Assembly: GCA_021163705.1 (NCBI GenBank) | Contig: JAGGTO010000102.1 | Location: forward strand, 1 to 30,131 | From: Thermoplasmata archaeon | GTDB taxonomy: Archaea; Thermoplasmatota; Thermoplasmata; Thermoplasmatales; Aciduliprofundaceae | Direction of reading: 5' to 3' | Length of the DNA stretch: 30,131 nt | Shown: piece by piece, positions 29,723 to 30,131 of the stretch | Position numbering within the stretch: position 1 is the first letter of the stretch | Layout of the letters: every line of letters starts with the position of its first letter | Translations under genes and position numbers: made by a program | Notes under the pieces: generated by a model | What the model was told of the DNA's origin: nothing | Database searches by the model: none | What the model saw: only the letters and a program-made list of their open reading frames with translations

Positions 29723-30131
29723 TCAATTTTTTCGCTTTCTCAACGCAATAATTAAAGATATCAGAGCTACGCCGATTATTGCTCCCGGTGTTATTTCTGG
29801 TATTGTTCCTCCTGGTGTTGCCTGTACCTCATTGCTCTTCGGAGATTCTCCCGCGGCATTAACTGCGGTTACATAGTATGTGTAAGTTACCCCATTTGTA
29901 ACATTTGTATCGTTGAACCACAGTTGTGTTACGGGAACAGTTGCAATTTTCGCGCCATCGCGATAGATGTTGTAGTCTGTTATCTGTGCTCCATCTTTGT
30001 TAGCCGGAGCCTTCCATGTGAGATTTACAAAGCCCACACCTGCTTCAGCTTTCAACTCTCTCGGCATTATTGACCAGAGCAGATATGGGTAGGTTTGTCC
30101 ATCCACAATACCCCATATATTTGTGAAATCC
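29723..30131 (-). CDS. C-terminal part of a cell-surface protein with an FnIII domain (5' end outside the window)
   Basis: The frame is open to the right edge, where it reads DFTNIWGIVDGQTYPYLLW, a W-x-I-V-x-G-Q-x-YPYL pattern seen at the end of GLUG-repeat surface proteins. It continues into a fibronectin type III domain: LKAEAGVGFVNLTWKAP, TDYNIYRDGAKIA, YTYYVTAVNAAGES. The protein ends with PEITPGAIIGVALISLIIAL and the basic tail RKRKN, a membrane anchor that resembles archaeal sorting-type C-termini. About 136 residues are visible. The full protein is likely a large extracellular adhesin or S-layer-associated protein. No active site is seen in the visible part. Confidence 0.85.
   Translation of the reverse strand, partial: DFTNIWGIVDGQTYPYLLWSIMPRELKAEAGVGFVNLTWKAPANKDGAQITDYNIYRDGAKIATVPVTQLWFNDTNVTNGVTYTYYVTAVNAAGESPKSNEVQATPGGTIPEITPGAIIGVALISLIIALRKRKN

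Overview
The window looks like a chromosomal stretch of a thermophilic archaeon of the Thermoplasmatota. It most resembles Aciduliprofundum/DHVE2 relatives; this lineage call is an inference, moderately confident. The sequence is AT-rich and nearly fully coding. Archaeal hallmarks include Sec61 beta, Mre11-Rad50, the AMP/ribose-1,5-bisphosphate pathway, pyruvoyl arginine decarboxylase, branched-polyamine synthase, a presenilin-type protease and an AGT-endonuclease V fusion of a type known from Ferroplasma. Many first-of-operon genes have a TATA-like box 24-30 bases before the start codon (leaderless mRNAs). Internal operon genes more often carry GGAGG/GGTGAT Shine-Dalgarno sites.

Layout. 1-1211: 3' part of a DUF763 gene, converging on a nitroreductase. 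1275-4406: YlbF-like protein, ribose-1,5-bisphosphate isomerase, AMP phosphorylase and a small OB-fold-like protein. 4407-8528 (minus): topoisomerase I overlapping a presenilin-like protease, then a metal-binding ABC-type lipoprotein-like receptor with its own DtxR-like operator. 8610-10874: alpha/beta hydrolase and a membrane-anchored propeller-like protein. 10881-14090 (minus): MFS transporter, Sec61 beta (a 56-residue gene that is easy to miss), an N-terminally extended 3-methyladenine glycosylase, a carboxymuconolactone-decarboxylase-like protein with a symmetric operator-like promoter, and an HD-domain protein. 14229-17249: a 1006-residue surface protein with PKD-like and CARDB-like domains.

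17262-19574 (minus): HAD phosphatase and arginyl-tRNA synthetase. 19575-19870 is a hairpin-rich intergenic region. 19887-21812 is a polyamine operon: SAM decarboxylase, branched-polyamine synthase, arginine decarboxylase. It is preceded by a strong ribosome binding site that points to an out-of-frame ATG. A convergent Lrp/AsnC regulator follows. 22470-27226 (minus) is a DNA-repair operon: Mre11, Rad50, AGT-EndoV fusion. 27264-28665 (minus) holds a V4R protein, a roadblock-like protein and a short-chain dehydrogenase, then comes a CBS/zinc-ribbon protein. A tRNA-Leu(CAA) and the C-terminal end of an FnIII surface protein finish the window.

I saw no CRISPR array, no intact transposon and no defence system of a known kind. 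The least explained parts are the hairpin-rich leader of the polyamine operon, the symmetric promoter elements at 5414-5430 and 11777-11830, and the V4R/roadblock/SDR cluster.
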